Assembly (NCBI GenBank): GCA_018433085.1 | Contig: JAHDRW010000008.1 | Location: forward strand, 124,001 to 188,000 | DNA: 64,000 bases | Source: Deltaproteobacteria bacterium | Lineage (GTDB): Bacteria; Desulfobacterota; Desulfomonilia; UBA1062 | Direction of reading: 5' to 3' | Part shown: piece after piece, positions 16,720 through 25,633 of the stretch | How the letters are laid out: every line of letters starts with the position of its first letter | Numbering within the stretch: the stretch's first letter is position 1 | The notes under the pieces: generated by a model | Database searches by the model: none | What the model was told of the DNA's origin: nothing | Seen by the model: the letters and a program-made list of their open reading frames with translations, nothing else | Made by a program: the position numbers and the translations under genes

Positions 16720-17983
16720 CGATCTTCTCCCACTGCTCCTGGATGATACGAAAACCCCGGGAAGTGCTCACGAGCCTGAGCGTCTTTTCCCCAAAATCCT
16801 CGTAGCTGTCTGAGGTGAACCGCTGCCTTGCGGTTATGGTCCAATAAACCCCGTTGCGATGGACATCCACCTCGTCGAGGACGACCCTTACCGACTGGTA
16901 CGGGGCAAGATTTTTCGCCTTTGCCGCAAAATATTCTTCCCTGTCCGGGAAGGAGGCAAGGTAGAGATCCTTCATAGAATCCATGTCCTTGTTTTCCCAG
17001 CTTGAGCGCCAGGCGTCCAGAAACGCCCGGACGCCCTCGTTCTCTCGCCTTTCCAAATCCTCAGCCACGGCCTGCCATTTCCAGGCCTTGCTTAAGGGGG
17101 TGAACTCCTCCGCGATGATCCTGGGACCTTCCGAGCGATTTTCCAGATAGACATACTTCACTCCGGTGCTCTGAAAAGAATCGCCCGAGAAATCCATCAG
17201 AAAATAACAGAGCACGTAGCTGTCGGTTCCGACGATGACGATCCCGTCGGTGAGGATGGAGATATGCCCATACCGGGAAGAAACCGCCCTTTTCCTGGCC
17301 AGAAAACCGTCGCGGTCCTGATTGCGAAGGGCGTCGTAAAACCGCGGAGAGTAGCAGTTCTCGTACTTCTCGAAATCCTTATTCTGCCAGGCATCGATCC
17401 AGTCGTTGATGAAATCCCGGTACCGGGTTTCCATGGCATCCAGGCTCTGCTCATCGATGGTTATTACACTTTCGAGGGTGATGATGGGGGTGTGGTAGGG
17501 ATCGAGATAGGAGTCGAGCACCCTGAGATCCTGGTTGGTCAGTGATACGCACCCCTTGGTGTCACGGACCTCCAGCGGCAGCTTTCTGCCGTGGATCCAG
17601 ATTCCGTTGCCGTTCTTTCCCTGCGCCCGGTCCACGGTGTTGGGATAATTCAGCGTGTATGCCCTCCACCCGTAGGTCTCGGGAAGGGCCTGTCCCTCGA
17701 TGATCCTTTCAAAGAAATACACGCCCTCCGGGGTACGCCGGTCGCCCTGCTCCTGTTTGTCGCCGGGATTCATGCCCGTGGAACATGGAATCTCCTCCAC
17801 CCTCTTTCTCCCGTTATAGACATACAACCTCTGGAGAGACTTATCCACGCACACGGCATAGATCCCTTCCCTGACCCCGATGAGGGGAACGGGAACGCGC
17901 TCGTTCCCCGCTACCTCCCCAGCCCACAGGAGAGAGAACAACATCATGCCCACAATGATTTTTCTATATATCCTCAGCTTCAT
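16706..17983 (-). CDS. L,D-transpeptidase-fold protein with NTF2-like repeats, Csd6-like
   Basis: A 425-aa exported protein. A signal peptide or anchor covers about residues 1-25. The YkuD domain (about 38-172) has IWIHGRKLP with His131 and DTKGCVSL with the catalytic Cys145 in the place of the usual SHGC motif. Two NTF2-like domains follow (about 185-300 and 315-422), each starting with a FxxxWxxAWxNKD-like helix. YkuD plus NTF2-like is the layout of Helicobacter Csd6 and Bdellovibrio Bd1075, L,D-carboxypeptidases that curve cells. It follows pyrE after 7 bp, and the start at 17983 is chosen to avoid overlap with pyrE. Confidence 0.82.
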   Translation of the reverse strand: MKLRIYRKIIVGMMLFSLLWAGEVAGNERVPVPLIGVREGIYAVCVDKSLQRLYVYNGRKRVEEIPCSTGMNPGDKQEQGDRRTPEGVYFFERIIEGQALPETYGWRAYTLNYPNTVDRAQGKNGNGIWIHGRKLPLEVRDTKGCVSLTNQDLRVLDSYLDPYHTPIITLESVITIDEQSLDAMETRYRDFINDWIDAWQNKDFEKYENCYSPRFYDALRNQDRDGFLARKRAVSSRYGHISILTDGIVIVGTDSYVLCYFLMDFSGDSFQSTGVKYVYLENRSEGPRIIAEEFTPLSKAWKWQAVAEDLERRENEGVRAFLDAWRSSWENKDMDSMKDLYLASFPDREEYFAAKAKNLAPYQSVRVVLDEVDVHRNGVYWTITARQRFTSDSYEDFGEKTLRLVSTSRGFRIIQEQWEKIDENS

Positions 17984-17990
17984 GCACAAT

Positions 17991-18524
17991 CTAAAGATCT
18001 TCCCTCGTAAATATGGTGCGTACCTCATAGCCCAACGATTCAATGGCGGGTTTTCCCCCCTCCATTCTGTCCAGAATACCGATGACCAATTCGACCTTCA
18101 AACCCGCTTCTTCGGCGTGCCGTATGGCGGTGATGGTACTGGAGCCCGTGGTGATGACGTCCTCTAAGATCACGGCCTTGAGCCCGGGACGTATCGGGCC
18201 TTCGACCAGATTTTTCGTGCCGTGCTCCTTTTTCTCCTTTCTCACGAGAAAGGCCACGATCTCCCGGCCGTTCTGGTACGCCACCAGACTTGCGGCCGTC
18301 GCGATGGGATCGGCCCCGATGGACATCCCCCCGACGGCATCGACGGGCCGGTCTTTGACCAGTTCGAAGATGATCGAACCGATCAGGAAGGCCGACCTCG
18401 GCTGCAACGTCACCTTGCGCAGGTCCACGTAGAGATCCGACTCTTTTCCTGACGCGAGAACGAACTTCCCGAACCTGACCGCATCGCGCCGGACGATTTC
18501 CAAAAGCTCCTCTCTTATACTCAT
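17991..18524 (-). CDS. pyrE: Orotate phosphoribosyltransferase
   Basis: PyrE joins orotate to PRPP, giving OMP in pyrimidine synthesis. At 177 aa it is slightly short but complete. The PRPP-binding motif AVILEDVITTGSS is near residue 118, with VRKEKKEHG as the flexible catalytic loop lysines and a GKES..YVDLRK N-terminal region. The ATG shares one base with the purB stop (TGATG), so the genes are coupled. Some phosphoribosyltransferase fusions share this motif, but the N terminus fits orotate enzymes. Confidence 0.93.
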   Translation of the reverse strand: MSIREELLEIVRRDAVRFGKFVLASGKESDLYVDLRKVTLQPRSAFLIGSIIFELVKDRPVDAVGGMSIGADPIATAASLVAYQNGREIVAFLVRKEKKEHGTKNLVEGPIRPGLKAVILEDVITTGSSTITAIRHAEEAGLKVELVIGILDRMEGGKPAIESLGYEVRTIFTREDL

Positions 18525-19813
18525 CAAAAGACCCTTTCGAAAATATGATCAACAAACTTGAGGTGATGGGAGAAATCAAAGAGATTTTCTATGGAATCCG
18601 CCCCGAGCGTGCTCACGATATCCTCGTCGGACAGCAGGAGATCCTTGAATTCTCCTTTGTTTTCCCACACTTTCAGGGCGTTGCGCTGGACCCACTGATA
18701 CGCGGTGTCCCGGGCAACCCCCCGGTCGACCAGGGCGAGCAGGATTCCCTGGGAGTGCCAGAGCCCCCGGGTGAGCTCGATGTTCTTCTTCATGTTCTCG
18801 GGATAGACCACGAGCCCGTCGATCACGCCGGTCAGCCTCGCCAGGGCGAAATCGAGCACAATGGTTGCGTCGGGACCGATCACCCGCTCAACGCTCGAGT
18901 GGCTGATGTCACGCTCGTGCCACAGGGCCACGTTTTCCAGCGACGAGAGGCAGTATCCCCGAAGGAGCCGGGAGAGACCGGTGATGTTTTCGGAGAGGAT
19001 GGGATTCTTTTTGTGCGGCATGGCCGACGATCCTTTCTGCCCCTTCCCGAACGGCTCCATGGCCTCGAGCACCTCGGTGCGCTGGAGGTGCCTTATCTCG
19101 GTCGCGATCTTCTCCAGGGTGGAGCCGATGACGGCTATGGTGGTGAAAAACTGGGCATGCCGGTCCCGCTGGATGATCTGCGTGCTGATGGGGTCGGGCT
19201 CGATCCCCAGCCGCCTGCAGGCGTACTCCTCCACCTCGGGCGGGACGTTGGCGAAGGTGCCCACCGCGCCCGAGATCTTGCCGTAGGAGATCACCTCCAC
19301 GGCGTCTTCCATGCGCTTGAGGTTCCTGGCCATCTCGGCGTACCACAGGGCGAACTTCAGCCCGAAGGTGATGGGCTCCGCGTGTATGCCGTGGGACCTC
19401 CCCATGGCCGGGGTATACTTAAACTCGAATGCCCTTTTTTTGAGCACATCCATGAACTTGCGGATATCCTGGATGATGATCTGCCCGCTCTCTTTGAACT
19501 GCAGGGCAAGCGCGGTATCCAGGACATCGGACGAGGTCATGCCCATGTGGATGAACCGGGCATCCTCTCCCACATATTCCGCCACGCAGGACACGAAGGC
19601 GATCACGTCGTGCCGGGTGACCGCCTCGATCTCCTCGATGCGCTCCACCGTGAACCGGGCCTTTGATTTGATGTTCTCGAGGCTCTCCTTGGTTATCCTG
19701 CCGAGTGAGGCCCATGCCTCGCAGACGGCGATCTCCACGTCGAGCCACCTCCGGTATCGGTTTTCATCCGACCAGATGTGCTGCATCACCTCTCTGGAAT
19801 AGCGGCGAATCAC
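18524..19813 (-). CDS. purB: Adenylosuccinate lyase
   Basis: PurB removes fumarate from SAICAR and from adenylosuccinate, acting twice in purine synthesis. The 429-aa protein carries the family signature GSSAMPHKKNPI around residue 262, the TSSDVLDTA segment and the MGRSHGIHAEPI stretch that supplies catalytic His. It starts with GTG overlapping the GGDEF stop as GTGA. Other pathway genes (purC, purH, purD, purE) lie at 40.5-46.2 kb on the other strand. Confidence 0.96.
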   Translation of the reverse strand: MIRRYSREVMQHIWSDENRYRRWLDVEIAVCEAWASLGRITKESLENIKSKARFTVERIEEIEAVTRHDVIAFVSCVAEYVGEDARFIHMGMTSSDVLDTALALQFKESGQIIIQDIRKFMDVLKKRAFEFKYTPAMGRSHGIHAEPITFGLKFALWYAEMARNLKRMEDAVEVISYGKISGAVGTFANVPPEVEEYACRRLGIEPDPISTQIIQRDRHAQFFTTIAVIGSTLEKIATEIRHLQRTEVLEAMEPFGKGQKGSSAMPHKKNPILSENITGLSRLLRGYCLSSLENVALWHERDISHSSVERVIGPDATIVLDFALARLTGVIDGLVVYPENMKKNIELTRGLWHSQGILLALVDRGVARDTAYQWVQRNALKVWENKGEFKDLLLSDEDIVSTLGADSIENLFDFSHHLKFVDHIFERVF

Positions 19814-20733
19814 CGGTGTTTCCCCCTTCTGTCGATCATGTAGTTGCTGCCTTCCAGGCCCTTTACATACTTCATTATTTCCTTGGCGTCCTGGGAGGCC
19901 TGTCCGTAATGCCTGTAACGCTTCTTTTCGCTGAGCACCACCGCAATGGAAACGGTTATGACGGGAAACTTCCTGACCTCCCCGCTCCTGGACTTGGACA
20001 CGATCCCCCCCTGATCAAGGTCCTCCTCGTTATAGAAGTTCCGGACCACCATGTCGAACCGGGAAAGAATCTCCTCACAAATCGTCCTGGTTTCAGCGAT
20101 GGGGCAAATAAAGAGGAACTCGTCTCCCCCGATATGCCCCACGAAGGTGTTTTCCCTCCCGGTCTCACGAACGGCATTGGTGATGATGCGCGCCGCGGCG
20201 AGCAGCACCTCATCCCCGCTGGAAAATCCGTAGCGGTCGTTATACGGTTTGAAATTGTCGAGGTCAACCCATGCGACGGCTATCTCGCCATTCTCGTCGA
20301 ACATGCGCTGTACGCAGCGGATGATGGACTCGTTCCCGGGCAGCCTGGTGAGGGGGTTGATGTCCGTTTCCCGCACCGACCTTCCGACGATGAACTCGAT
20401 CCTGCGCCTGATCTGCAGCTCCGGGCTGCCCAGAACGATGAAGTCGTCAACCGGAATCTTGAGCGCCGCCGGGTCTTCGATATCCTTTTCGCTGTAAACT
20501 GCAATGATGGGCAGATGCCCGTACAGGGTGCTGTTCCGGAACTCATCGACGATCCGGCTTTTCTCCTCCTGCAGGCAGGTGCGGTCGACGAGAATGATGT
20601 CCGGCGGGTCCATGGAGATGAGGGAGAGAAAGTCTTCGTCGCTGTGGATCACCTGGACGGAATCGAACACGGAGGATATGATGGGGGAGAGGTGCTCATC
20701 GAGGCTCTCCTTTACCATGATCGCCGTTTTCAC
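19810..20733 (-). CDS. Diguanylate cyclase with receiver-like N terminus
   Basis: A 307-aa signalling protein. Residues 1-115 look like a CheY-like fold (KTAIMVKESLDEHLS, then DIILVDRTCL, then IIAVYSE) although the acidic pair at the first strand is not conserved, so phosphorylation is doubtful. Residues about 140-300 form a GGDEF domain with LTRLPGNESI, VDLDNFKPYND and an intact GHIGGDEF active site, predicting cyclic di-GMP synthesis. An RxxD inhibitory site was not clearly found. GTG start with AGGGGGG upstream. It sits between an HDOD gene and purB in the large operon. Confidence 0.85.
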   Translation of the reverse strand: MKTAIMVKESLDEHLSPIISSVFDSVQVIHSDEDFLSLISMDPPDIILVDRTCLQEEKSRIVDEFRNSTLYGHLPIIAVYSEKDIEDPAALKIPVDDFIVLGSPELQIRRRIEFIVGRSVRETDINPLTRLPGNESIIRCVQRMFDENGEIAVAWVDLDNFKPYNDRYGFSSGDEVLLAAARIITNAVRETGRENTFVGHIGGDEFLFICPIAETRTICEEILSRFDMVVRNFYNEEDLDQGGIVSKSRSGEVRKFPVITVSIAVVLSEKKRYRHYGQASQDAKEIMKYVKGLEGSNYMIDRRGKHR

Positions 20734-20744
20734 GTACCCCCCCT

Positions 20745-21575
20745 TTACAGTTTGTAGTTTTCGACCTCTTCGAGATCGACAAGAATCTTCCTCATGAGCG
20801 CCGTCAGATCGAGCCCGGGCATACCCAGGCGGGTCCACGCCGATTCCGATATCCGGCATACCCACCCGTCTGCGCCGCCGCCTACCCCGAAGGCATGGGC
20901 CAGGCTGTCGGCGATATGGACCACGGCGACACGATCCTGCAGACCCGGGGCATTGTCCGGGTCGTGGTGATAGGTGATGGGGACGATGAGCTGTCTGGGC
21001 AGACCCCACTCCTTGGACAGCCACGAGCCGATGTCGGCATGGTCCACCCCGAGAACCTCCAGCTCCGCTTCCCGGAAGGTACTGCCCTGCTCCCCGGCGA
21101 TCCGGACGATCCGATCATAGTCCTCGCTCAAGGACACCCTGACGAGGACCTTCCCGATATCGTGGAGCAGGGCGGCCGTGGATATCTCTTCGGGATCGCT
21201 CAGACCCAGGTTCCGGCTGATGGTCCCGGAGATGATGGCTGTCCCCAGGGAGTGCTCCCAGAGACCTACCATGGATTTCTCCATGATATCGAACACCGAG
21301 GCGGAGAGCACGACCCCCTTGATGACGTTGAACCCCAAAAGGATGACGGCATGGCTTACGGACGACACCTTCCCCGAAAGCCCGTAGAACGAGGAGTTGA
21401 CCAGCTTGAGCACCTTCGCGCTCAAGACCTGATCGGACGAAATGAGCTTGCCCACGTCCTTTGCGGTCACATCGGGGCTCTCCACCATGGTGGTCAGCTT
21501 CTTCACCACCGGAGGCAGGGTGGGAAGACTCTGGATGCGCCTGGTGATCGCCTTGATGTGCTGTTCCCTACTCAC
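20745..21575 (-). CDS. HDOD-domain signalling protein
   Basis: A 276-aa protein filled by an HDOD domain: the opening IQSLPTLPPVVKKL, then VLKLVNSSFYGLSGKVSSV, and a degenerate HD core with ISTAALLHDIGKVLVR and LGVDHADIGSWLSKEWGLP. HDOD proteins usually lack hydrolase activity and act as scaffolds or signal relays. The GTG start at 21575 has GGGAG at 7 bp and overlaps the upstream 123-aa gene by 8 bp. With the GGDEF protein downstream it forms a small signalling unit within housekeeping genes. Confidence 0.87.
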   Translation of the reverse strand: MSREQHIKAITRRIQSLPTLPPVVKKLTTMVESPDVTAKDVGKLISSDQVLSAKVLKLVNSSFYGLSGKVSSVSHAVILLGFNVIKGVVLSASVFDIMEKSMVGLWEHSLGTAIISGTISRNLGLSDPEEISTAALLHDIGKVLVRVSLSEDYDRIVRIAGEQGSTFREAELEVLGVDHADIGSWLSKEWGLPRQLIVPITYHHDPDNAPGLQDRVAVVHIADSLAHAFGVGGGADGWVCRISESAWTRLGMPGLDLTALMRKILVDLEEVENYKL

Positions 21576-21939
21576 CGGGATCTCCCTGGGACTCGTCCGG
21601 CTCTCCCTGCTCTGCCGGCTCGTCCGGCTGCTCCATGGATTCGGCAATGATTGCCTGCTCGATGGCCTCTCTGATCGTGTCCATGATGGGGTCGCCCTGT
21701 ACCCGCGCGAACCTGTCCGTCATATCCCGGATCTGCTCTTCCGGGCTCTTCACAGGCCCGCCCATCTCCACCGGATGGCCTTTGAGGGTGAGCAGGGAGA
21801 CATTCATCCGCTTCAGCCTGTCGATGAGAGCGGCGGTGAGCTCGGTCCCTTCGGCGCACAGCGGCATTCCCGTGTCGTTGACGACCGGTTTCGCCAGCAC
21901 CATGCCCGGCTCCACCAGATTGATCGGAACCCTCTGCAT
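21568..21939 (-). CDS. Small conserved-type protein upstream of HDOD gene
   Basis: A 123-aa acidic protein without recognised enzyme motif. Its first 70 residues follow the pattern VPINLVEPGMVLAKPVVND..GMPLCAEGTELTAALIDRLKRMNVSLLTLKG, split here for length; this resembles the short N-terminal domain often found before HD-GYP and related output domains in Deltaproteobacteria. The C-terminal 50 residues are Glu/Pro/Gln-rich and probably disordered. It overlaps the HDOD gene by 8 bp, so a partnership with that protein is likely. Confidence 0.7.
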   Translation of the reverse strand: MQRVPINLVEPGMVLAKPVVNDTGMPLCAEGTELTAALIDRLKRMNVSLLTLKGHPVEMGGPVKSPEEQIRDMTDRFARVQGDPIMDTIREAIEQAIIAESMEQPDEPAEQGEPDESQGDPGE

Positions 21940-21955
21940 TATCTTCCCCGGTTGT

Positions 21956-23854
21956 TTATCGGATTCTTGCCCCTACCGACGGCTCCCGGTCAAAGGTGAG
22001 AAGCGCCAGCTTCCCTTCGGGGGTGTCCGTTGCCAGGAGCATGCCTTGGCTTTCGATGCCCATGAGCTTTGCCGGCTTCAGGTTCGTCACCACGGCAATG
22101 TATTTGCCCACAAGCTCCTGGGGCGAATAGCTCTTCGCTATGCCGGCAGCTATCTGTATCGTCTTTCCCACGTCAATCTTGAGGACAACGAGCTTTTCCG
22201 ATTTCTCGACCCTGCTCGCCTCCAGGATCTTCCCGGCCTTGAGCACGCACTTCGCGAAATCGGTGATCTCGATGAGGTTTGTTTCCTCTTTCACCTTTTC
22301 CCCTGCACCGGCCGGCTGATCCGGTGTTTTCAGGCGCTCCACCCGGGGGAACAGGGCATCGGGAACCCCGATAGAGGCCCCGCCCGGGAGCTTCCCGAAC
22401 TCGGCGAGGCTCATGCCCGCGAACTCCTCGTCCATGCCCAGGACGCTCAGTATCCTGGCCGAGGTGTCCGGCATGACCGGATAGATCATCTCCGCCACGA
22501 ACCTGATGCCTTCCATGATGTGATACATGACCACCGCAAGCCGGTCCCGGTCGTTCTTCGCAAGGGTCCACGGCGCGGTCTTGTCGATGTACTTGTTCAG
22601 GAACGAGATGAGCGACCAGACAGAGGCCATGGCGCTGTGGAGCTCGAGATTTTCCATGCGCGCCTTGTATTCGTCGGTCACCTTGAGGGTGAGCTCCCTG
22701 AGCTCGTTCTCCTCTTTTGCGAGGTCGCCGGAAGGCTGGGGCAGGGTGCTGTCGAAATATCTGGCAACCATCCGGGTGCTCCTGCTCACCAGATTCCCGA
22801 GGTCGTTGGCCAGGTCGGCGTTGTAGCGCTCGATGAGCGCCTCTTCGGAAAAATTGGAGTCCAGGCCGAAGACCATCTCCCGCACAAGGAAATACCGGAA
22901 GGCGTCGACCCCGTACTTCCCCTTGAGATCGAGCGGGTCCACCACGTTGCCCAGACTCTTGGACATCTTGGCCGCATCCACGTTCCAGAACCCGTGAACG
23001 TTCAGGTGCCGGTATGGCTCAACCCCCATGGACCTGAGCATGGTGGGCCAGTAGACCGCGTGGGGCTTGAGGATGTCCTTGCCCACGAGGTGCTGGGCGC
23101 TCGCCCAGAAATCGGAAAAATGCCCGCCGTCCGGGTATCCGACCCCGGTGAGATAGTTGATGAGGGCATCGAACCACACGTAGCATACGTAGTTTTTGTC
23201 AAAGGGAAGCTCGATGCCCCAGGAGAGCCGCGACTTGGGCCGCGAGATGCAGAGGTCGTCGAGCGGCTCCCTCAGCATCCCAAGGACCTCGTTTTTGTAC
23301 CGCTCAGGCCTGATGAAATCAGGGGTGTTCGTGATGTGGTCGATGAGCCACCCCCGGTACTTCTCCATCCGGAAAAAGTAGTTCTGCTCCTGGCGGTAGA
23401 CGAGCTCCGTATCATGGATGGGGCACTTGCCGTCAACCATCTCGGTCTCCGTGAAGAACCGCTCGCAGCCGACACAGTAGTGCCCGCCGTACTCGCCGAA
23501 ATAGATGTCGCCCTTGTCGTAGACATTCTGCAGGATGGTCTGGACGGTCCTCACGTGGTCGGGCTCGGTGGTGCGGATGAACCGGTCGTTGCTCACGTTA
23601 AGCTCGGGCCAGAGGTTCCTGAACCGGGCGCTGTTTTCGTCGGCGAGTTCTCTGGGGGTGGTGCCCATCTTCCTGGCGGTCTCCGCGATCTTGTCCCCGT
23701 GCTCGTCCGTGCCCGTGAGGAAAAACACCGACTCACCGAGCAGCTTGTGGTACCGGGCCAGGACATCCGCGATCACGGTCGTGTACACATGCCCCAGATG
23801 CGGTTTTGCATTCACGTAGTAGATGGGGGTGGTGATATAGAAATACCCTTTCAT
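21956..23854 (-). CDS. metG: Methionyl-tRNA synthetase
   Basis: A class I synthetase of 632 aa. Signature sequences are HLGH near residue 21 (in AKPHLGHVYTT), a Cys/His zinc knuckle HYCVGCERFF...KCPIHD around 125-150, and KMSKS in the AAKMSKSLGNV segment. Residues from about 525 form an EMAP/Trbp111-like tRNA-binding domain (ITDFAKCVLKAGKI to VVTNLKPAKLMG), which also dimerises the enzyme. It overlaps ricT by 4 bp upstream. Confidence 0.97.
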   Translation of the reverse strand: MKGYFYITTPIYYVNAKPHLGHVYTTVIADVLARYHKLLGESVFFLTGTDEHGDKIAETARKMGTTPRELADENSARFRNLWPELNVSNDRFIRTTEPDHVRTVQTILQNVYDKGDIYFGEYGGHYCVGCERFFTETEMVDGKCPIHDTELVYRQEQNYFFRMEKYRGWLIDHITNTPDFIRPERYKNEVLGMLREPLDDLCISRPKSRLSWGIELPFDKNYVCYVWFDALINYLTGVGYPDGGHFSDFWASAQHLVGKDILKPHAVYWPTMLRSMGVEPYRHLNVHGFWNVDAAKMSKSLGNVVDPLDLKGKYGVDAFRYFLVREMVFGLDSNFSEEALIERYNADLANDLGNLVSRSTRMVARYFDSTLPQPSGDLAKEENELRELTLKVTDEYKARMENLELHSAMASVWSLISFLNKYIDKTAPWTLAKNDRDRLAVVMYHIMEGIRFVAEMIYPVMPDTSARILSVLGMDEEFAGMSLAEFGKLPGGASIGVPDALFPRVERLKTPDQPAGAGEKVKEETNLIEITDFAKCVLKAGKILEASRVEKSEKLVVLKIDVGKTIQIAAGIAKSYSPQELVGKYIAVVTNLKPAKLMGIESQGMLLATDTPEGKLALLTFDREPSVGARIR

Positions 23855-24888
23855 TCGGGCTTGCTCCTTCTCCTTCTAGAATTCCTGTTCCTGGATGATC
23901 TTCTCCTCTTGCCCCGGGACCTGTCCTGGTCGGAGGTCCCTTCTGCGGACCGCTCACCGCGCTGCTGCTCTTGGACCCGGGCATTCTCGGCGGCCTTCTG
24001 CTCGGAGAGCCGGTTGTATTCTTCCTCGCTCAGTATATCAGAAACCGCGCTCTTGATAAATCTGCGATCGGTGAGCTTTGCCACAAAGGTCTGGTTGATG
24101 ATGTTGATGCTGACCACCACGGCCTCCCCCTGTTCGAGAAAGACCTTCTTCCCCGGCTTGGGAAGGTTGTCGATGAGGTTTGCGTACGACTCCTTCTCAT
24201 AGGCGAGACAGCACTTGAGCTTGCCGCACAGACCGGAGATCTTCGAGGGGTTGAGCGTCATGTTCTGGTTCTTTGCCATCTTGACCGATATCCGCTGGAA
24301 GCTGGTGAGGTACACCGAGCAGCAGACCTCCCTTCCGCAACTCCCGATTCCTCCCAGCATGGCGGATTCCTGGCGGCTCCCGATCTGGCGCAGCTCGATC
24401 CTGGTCCGGTACTTCTCCACCAGGTCCTTGAGCAGCTCCCGGAAATCCACCCGCCCTTCGGCAACGAAATAGAAGGTGGTCTTGCTCCCATCGAACATCT
24501 GCTCAACCCGGGTAAGCTTCATGGGCAGGCCACGGGCCGTGATCCGCTCGTGGCAGAACCGGAAGCACTCCTTCTCCCTGACGAAGATCTCCTCGAGCTT
24601 TTCCTGGTCCTCCTGCGTGAGCTTCCTGAGCACGGGCTTGATCTCGTCGAGCCCGGAGGCCTCTTCCTGTGACGGAAAGCCGATCACCTTTGCCACCGAG
24701 AGCCCGGCTTCGGTATTCACCAGCACCAGATCTCCTCTCTGAAGATCCATTCCCTTCGCATCGAAGATATACGACAGGGGGAGCGCGGGAAACCTCACAC
24801 AGACCAGCTTGTTGGGTTCTATATTATTATCCGTATCTTGCGTGCTTTGTGCATTCTGTATATCATTCACGTTTTCCATCGGTATCAT
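23851..24888 (-). CDS. ricT: PSP1-domain protein, RicT/YaaT family
   Basis: A 345-aa protein with the PSP1 domain and a conserved cysteine set: GSCGREVCCS and SGLCGKLKCCLAYE at about 200-245. In Bacillus the homologous RicT with RicA and RicF binds iron-sulfur clusters and assists RNase Y mRNA processing; whether that holds in Gram-negative anaerobes is not known. The C-terminal 40 residues are an Arg/Lys/Ser-rich tail, probably disordered and RNA-binding. ricT before metG is a common order in Deltaproteobacteria. The start is uncertain (ATG 24888 or 24879), neither having a clear ribosome binding site. Confidence 0.88.
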   Translation of the reverse strand: MIPMENVNDIQNAQSTQDTDNNIEPNKLVCVRFPALPLSYIFDAKGMDLQRGDLVLVNTEAGLSVAKVIGFPSQEEASGLDEIKPVLRKLTQEDQEKLEEIFVREKECFRFCHERITARGLPMKLTRVEQMFDGSKTTFYFVAEGRVDFRELLKDLVEKYRTRIELRQIGSRQESAMLGGIGSCGREVCCSVYLTSFQRISVKMAKNQNMTLNPSKISGLCGKLKCCLAYEKESYANLIDNLPKPGKKVFLEQGEAVVVSINIINQTFVAKLTDRRFIKSAVSDILSEEEYNRLSEQKAAENARVQEQQRGERSAEGTSDQDRSRGKRRRSSRNRNSRRRRSKPE

Positions 24889-24934
24889 GTTAGCAATCTT
24901 ACACAATAATTATCAAGAACATCTTTTCGCTCCA

Positions 24935-24963
24935 TTGATTATTCCCTCGGTTTGTGGAATAAA
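24935..24963 (+). promoter_or_regulatory. Possible promoter of the exbB-exbD genes
   Basis: TTGATT at 24935-24940 and AATAAA at 24958-24963 are 17 bp apart in the 112-bp divergent region between ricT and exbB. The -10 match is poor, so confidence is low. Confidence 0.3.
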
Positions 24964-25000
24964 AAGGCAATTACCGGGCATACCGTCAACAGGAGGCGAA

Positions 25001-25633
25001 ATGACTCTGTGGGAATTTTTTGTCAAGGGCGGTCCTCTGATGTGGCCGCTCCTTGCATGCTCGATCATCGCGCTGGCCATTATCATCGAGAGATCGTTCG
25101 CGCTTCGCCAGAGCAAGATCATCCCGAGATCGCTCATGGAGGAGGTGGAGCGGCTGACCCGTATGGGCAGGCTCGCCGATGTCGAGAAGCTCCTCAGGCG
25201 AAGCTCCTCGCCCATCTGTCCGGTCATCATGGTCGCCATCAAGAACGCGGGCATGCGCAGGGAAATCATCAAGGACTACATGGAGGAGGCAGGGGCCAAG
25301 GAGGCGTACACCATCGACCGGTACATCGATGTCCTGGGCATCATCGCAACCATATCGCCGCTGCTGGGCCTTCTGGGTACCGTCTCGGGCATGATCACCT
25401 CGTTCCATGCCGTGGGGGGAGAGAACCAGGCGAATCAGATGCTGGCCTCCGGGATATCCGAGGCCCTCATCACCACGGCGACGGGCCTGTCCATCGGCAT
25501 TCCGGTCTACATCTTCTACCGGTTTTTCATCGCCAGAAGCGACTATCTCCTTCTGGAAATGGAAAAGACCGCGGCACGGGTCCTGGAGTATCTCAAGGGC
25601 GAAAATCATGAGGTTCAGGCGCAAAAGGGATAA
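25001..25633 (+). CDS. MotA/TolQ/ExbB proton channel family protein
   Basis: A 210-aa inner-membrane protein. An N-terminal membrane segment (WPLLACSIIALAIII, about residues 15-30) is followed by a cytoplasmic loop and two further segments (IIATISPLLGLLGTVSGMI and ALITTATGLSIGIPVYIFY). The GLLGTVxGM and ATGLxxGIP motifs are typical. It energises an outer-membrane process using the proton gradient together with the ExbD/TolR-like protein encoded with a 26-bp overlap. No tonB, tolA, tolB or pal gene follows, so TolQ versus ExbB cannot be decided. AGGAGG precedes the ATG. Confidence 0.92.
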   Translation: MTLWEFFVKGGPLMWPLLACSIIALAIIIERSFALRQSKIIPRSLMEEVERLTRMGRLADVEKLLRRSSSPICPVIMVAIKNAGMRREIIKDYMEEAGAKEAYTIDRYIDVLGIIATISPLLGLLGTVSGMITSFHAVGGENQANQMLASGISEALITTATGLSIGIPVYIFYRFFIARSDYLLLEMEKTAARVLEYLKGENHEVQAQKG

